Shown here: positions 63,300-64,000 of the stretch, piece by piece
Layout: each line of letters starts with the position of its first letter
Position numbering within the stretch: position 1 is the stretch's first letter
Origin: CAYVQU01 sp964453155
GTDB lineage: Bacteria > Chloroflexota > Anaerolineae > Anaerolineales > UBA11858
Direction: 5' to 3'
Assembly (NCBI GenBank): GCA_964453155.1
Contig: CAYVQU010000005.1
Span: 7,167-71,166 of the forward strand
DNA length: 64,000 bases
Notes under the pieces: model-generated
The model's input: only the letters and a program-made list of their open reading frames with translations
Database searches by the model: none
What the model was told of the DNA's origin: nothing
Translations under genes and position numbers: made by a program

Positions 63300-63677
63300 A
63301 TGGTAAGCCAGGATTATGAGGTTAGTTTTTTACGAGTAGGAGTATCTGATCTAGATGCAGCTCAACACTTTTATGAAACCATCTTGGGGATGCAGATGAT
63401 TGTTGAACGGGGCGATGATGGCTATTTAATGTTTGGATTAGGCTGCACAACGCTCATTGTCGAAACAGCAGCTGCCATCGAAGGCGAATATCCCCCAAAA
63501 TTGAATACCAGCCGTTACTTAGGGGTCTCCTTAAAAATTCGAAATATTCATCAATTTTACGAAAAAACGAAAAATCTGGGGGCTAATTTCACCCAGCCGC
63601 CCGAAAAACAATTCTGGGGGGGACACCTCGCTGAAATTGCAGATCCAGATGGGAATATCTGGACGTTAGTGGAATAA
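63300..63677 (+). CDS. VOC-superfamily (glyoxalase/dioxygenase-fold) protein
   Basis: A protein of 125 aa with the two-beta-alpha-beta-beta-beta pattern: VSFLRVGVSDLDAAQHFYETILGM, then GLGCTTLIVE and a second unit ending in HLAEIADPDGNIWTLVE. The metal-binding positions include the early acidic or histidine residues and the final Glu of TLVE. VOC proteins range from glyoxalase to fosfomycin and bleomycin binding. AGGAG lies 9 nt before the ATG. It lies downstream of lysE after 56 nt, possibly as a second gene of that unit. Confidence 0.9.
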   Translation: MVSQDYEVSFLRVGVSDLDAAQHFYETILGMQMIVERGDDGYLMFGLGCTTLIVETAAAIEGEYPPKLNTSRYLGVSLKIRNIHQFYEKTKNLGANFTQPPEKQFWGGHLAEIADPDGNIWTLVE

Positions 63678-63817
63678 GTTGTGCTGCTAATGTTATTCCT
63701 AATACGCGCCGGGTCTACCGCTTCACCTAAGTATATTTCGATTTCAGGACGATATTTACCCAAGACACCTTCCGAATTCTGCTCTATTAAGTATTATCGG
63801 AAAGTGTCTGAAATTAA

Positions 63818-63920
63818 CGTCACTGCGAGCGGAGCGAAGCAGTCTGAATGCCGGTCTAGTAGATTGCTTCGTCGGCGGAGTTAGTCCTGAGCTTGTCGAA
63901 GGGCCTCCTCGCAATGACGT
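63818..63920. repeat. Dispersed intergenic repeat (GTCACTGCGAG type)
   Basis: The left arm ACGTCACTGCGAGCGGAGCG (from 63818) and the right arm CCTCGCAATGACGT (ends 63920) are imperfect inverted copies of the widespread GTCATTGCGAGCGAAGCGAAGCAATC repeat, shown here by its parts. Between them lies CCTGAGCTTGTCGAAGG, another common bacterial repeat motif. No gene is seen from 63678 to 64000 apart from this. Confidence 0.8.
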
Positions 63921-64000
63921 ATTAAAATACTTTCCGGAGTCCATTTAAAATTTTAGTTTCCGCTAAAGCGGACAAAAAAGTCTCACCTATGGTATGAAAA

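Noticed and set aside
63756..63944. Minus-strand open frame in the terminal repeat
   Set aside because: Its translation is the low-complexity product of known intergenic repeat motifs, not a gene.
1..64000. Defence systems, prophage, tRNA or rRNA genes
   Set aside because: I looked for integrase, nuclease, toxin-antitoxin, Cas and tRNA-like features and found none that I could support.

Overview
The window looks like a chromosomal segment of a Chloroflexota bacterium, probably of the Anaerolineae or a neighbouring class. This is inferred from gene content, not from a search: several very large DUF2298 (Chlor_Arch_YYY) membrane proteins, a mevalonate kinase next to an isopentenyl phosphate kinase (the alternative mevalonate route known from Chloroflexi and archaea), and information-processing genes (gyrA, rpoC, lepA, tlyA) of ordinary bacterial type. 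I saw no rRNA, tRNA, CRISPR array, prophage or insertion sequence with a transposase.

Layout. 1-6 kb: the 5' part of gyrA and complete rpoC, both on the minus strand; rpoB is not beside rpoC. 6-12.6 kb: a large multi-sensor histidine kinase, then three overlapping PlsC-type acyltransferases and cytidylate kinase. 12.6-28.8 kb: a minus-strand envelope-glycan block with four giant polytopic membrane proteins (GT-C/GT39 and DUF2298 types, one a 1790-residue fusion), a methyltransferase, a GT4 glycosyltransferase, a sugar-nucleotide epimerase and a YbhN/AglD-type flippase-like protein. 28.7-34.9 kb: lepA, an MFS transporter, an SH3b surface protein, a membrane-anchored helix-hairpin-helix protein and tlyA. 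35-38.7 kb: a plus-strand isoprenoid operon (UbiA-type prenyltransferase, mevalonate kinase, a membrane methyltransferase-like protein, a GNAT, isopentenyl phosphate kinase). 38.8-48.8 kb: small accessory enzymes and a regulator module in which an ArsR-type regulator gene and a two-wing-helix protein gene share the same operator just downstream of near-consensus sigma-70 promoters. 49-53.6 kb: a MacB/FtsX-type permease and a double ABC ATPase fused to a cyclic-nucleotide-binding domain. 53.7-62.5 kb: a signalling and exopolysaccharide locus with a PAS-GGDEF protein, a membrane PAS-PAS-PAS(FixL-like)-SpoIIE-HATPase protein, BcsB, a BcsA-like synthase without PilZ, a STAS protein and a free PAS protein. 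62.6-63.7 kb: a LysE exporter and a VOC protein. 63.7-64 kb is non-coding repeat.

The strongest unexplained signal is a dispersed structured element of about 105 bp, present three times (9539-9646, 26493-26599, 31926-32029). Each copy is two consecutive hairpins with 10-12 bp stems and 28-31 nt loops, separated by 4-5 nt, and the stems differ by compensating changes. The window also carries heptanucleotide tandem repeats, some inside genes, resembling the STRR repeats of cyanobacteria. The most interesting protein system is the 54.7-62.1 kb locus, where a predicted haem-PAS partner-switching phosphatase sits in one operon with a cellulose-synthase-like machine.
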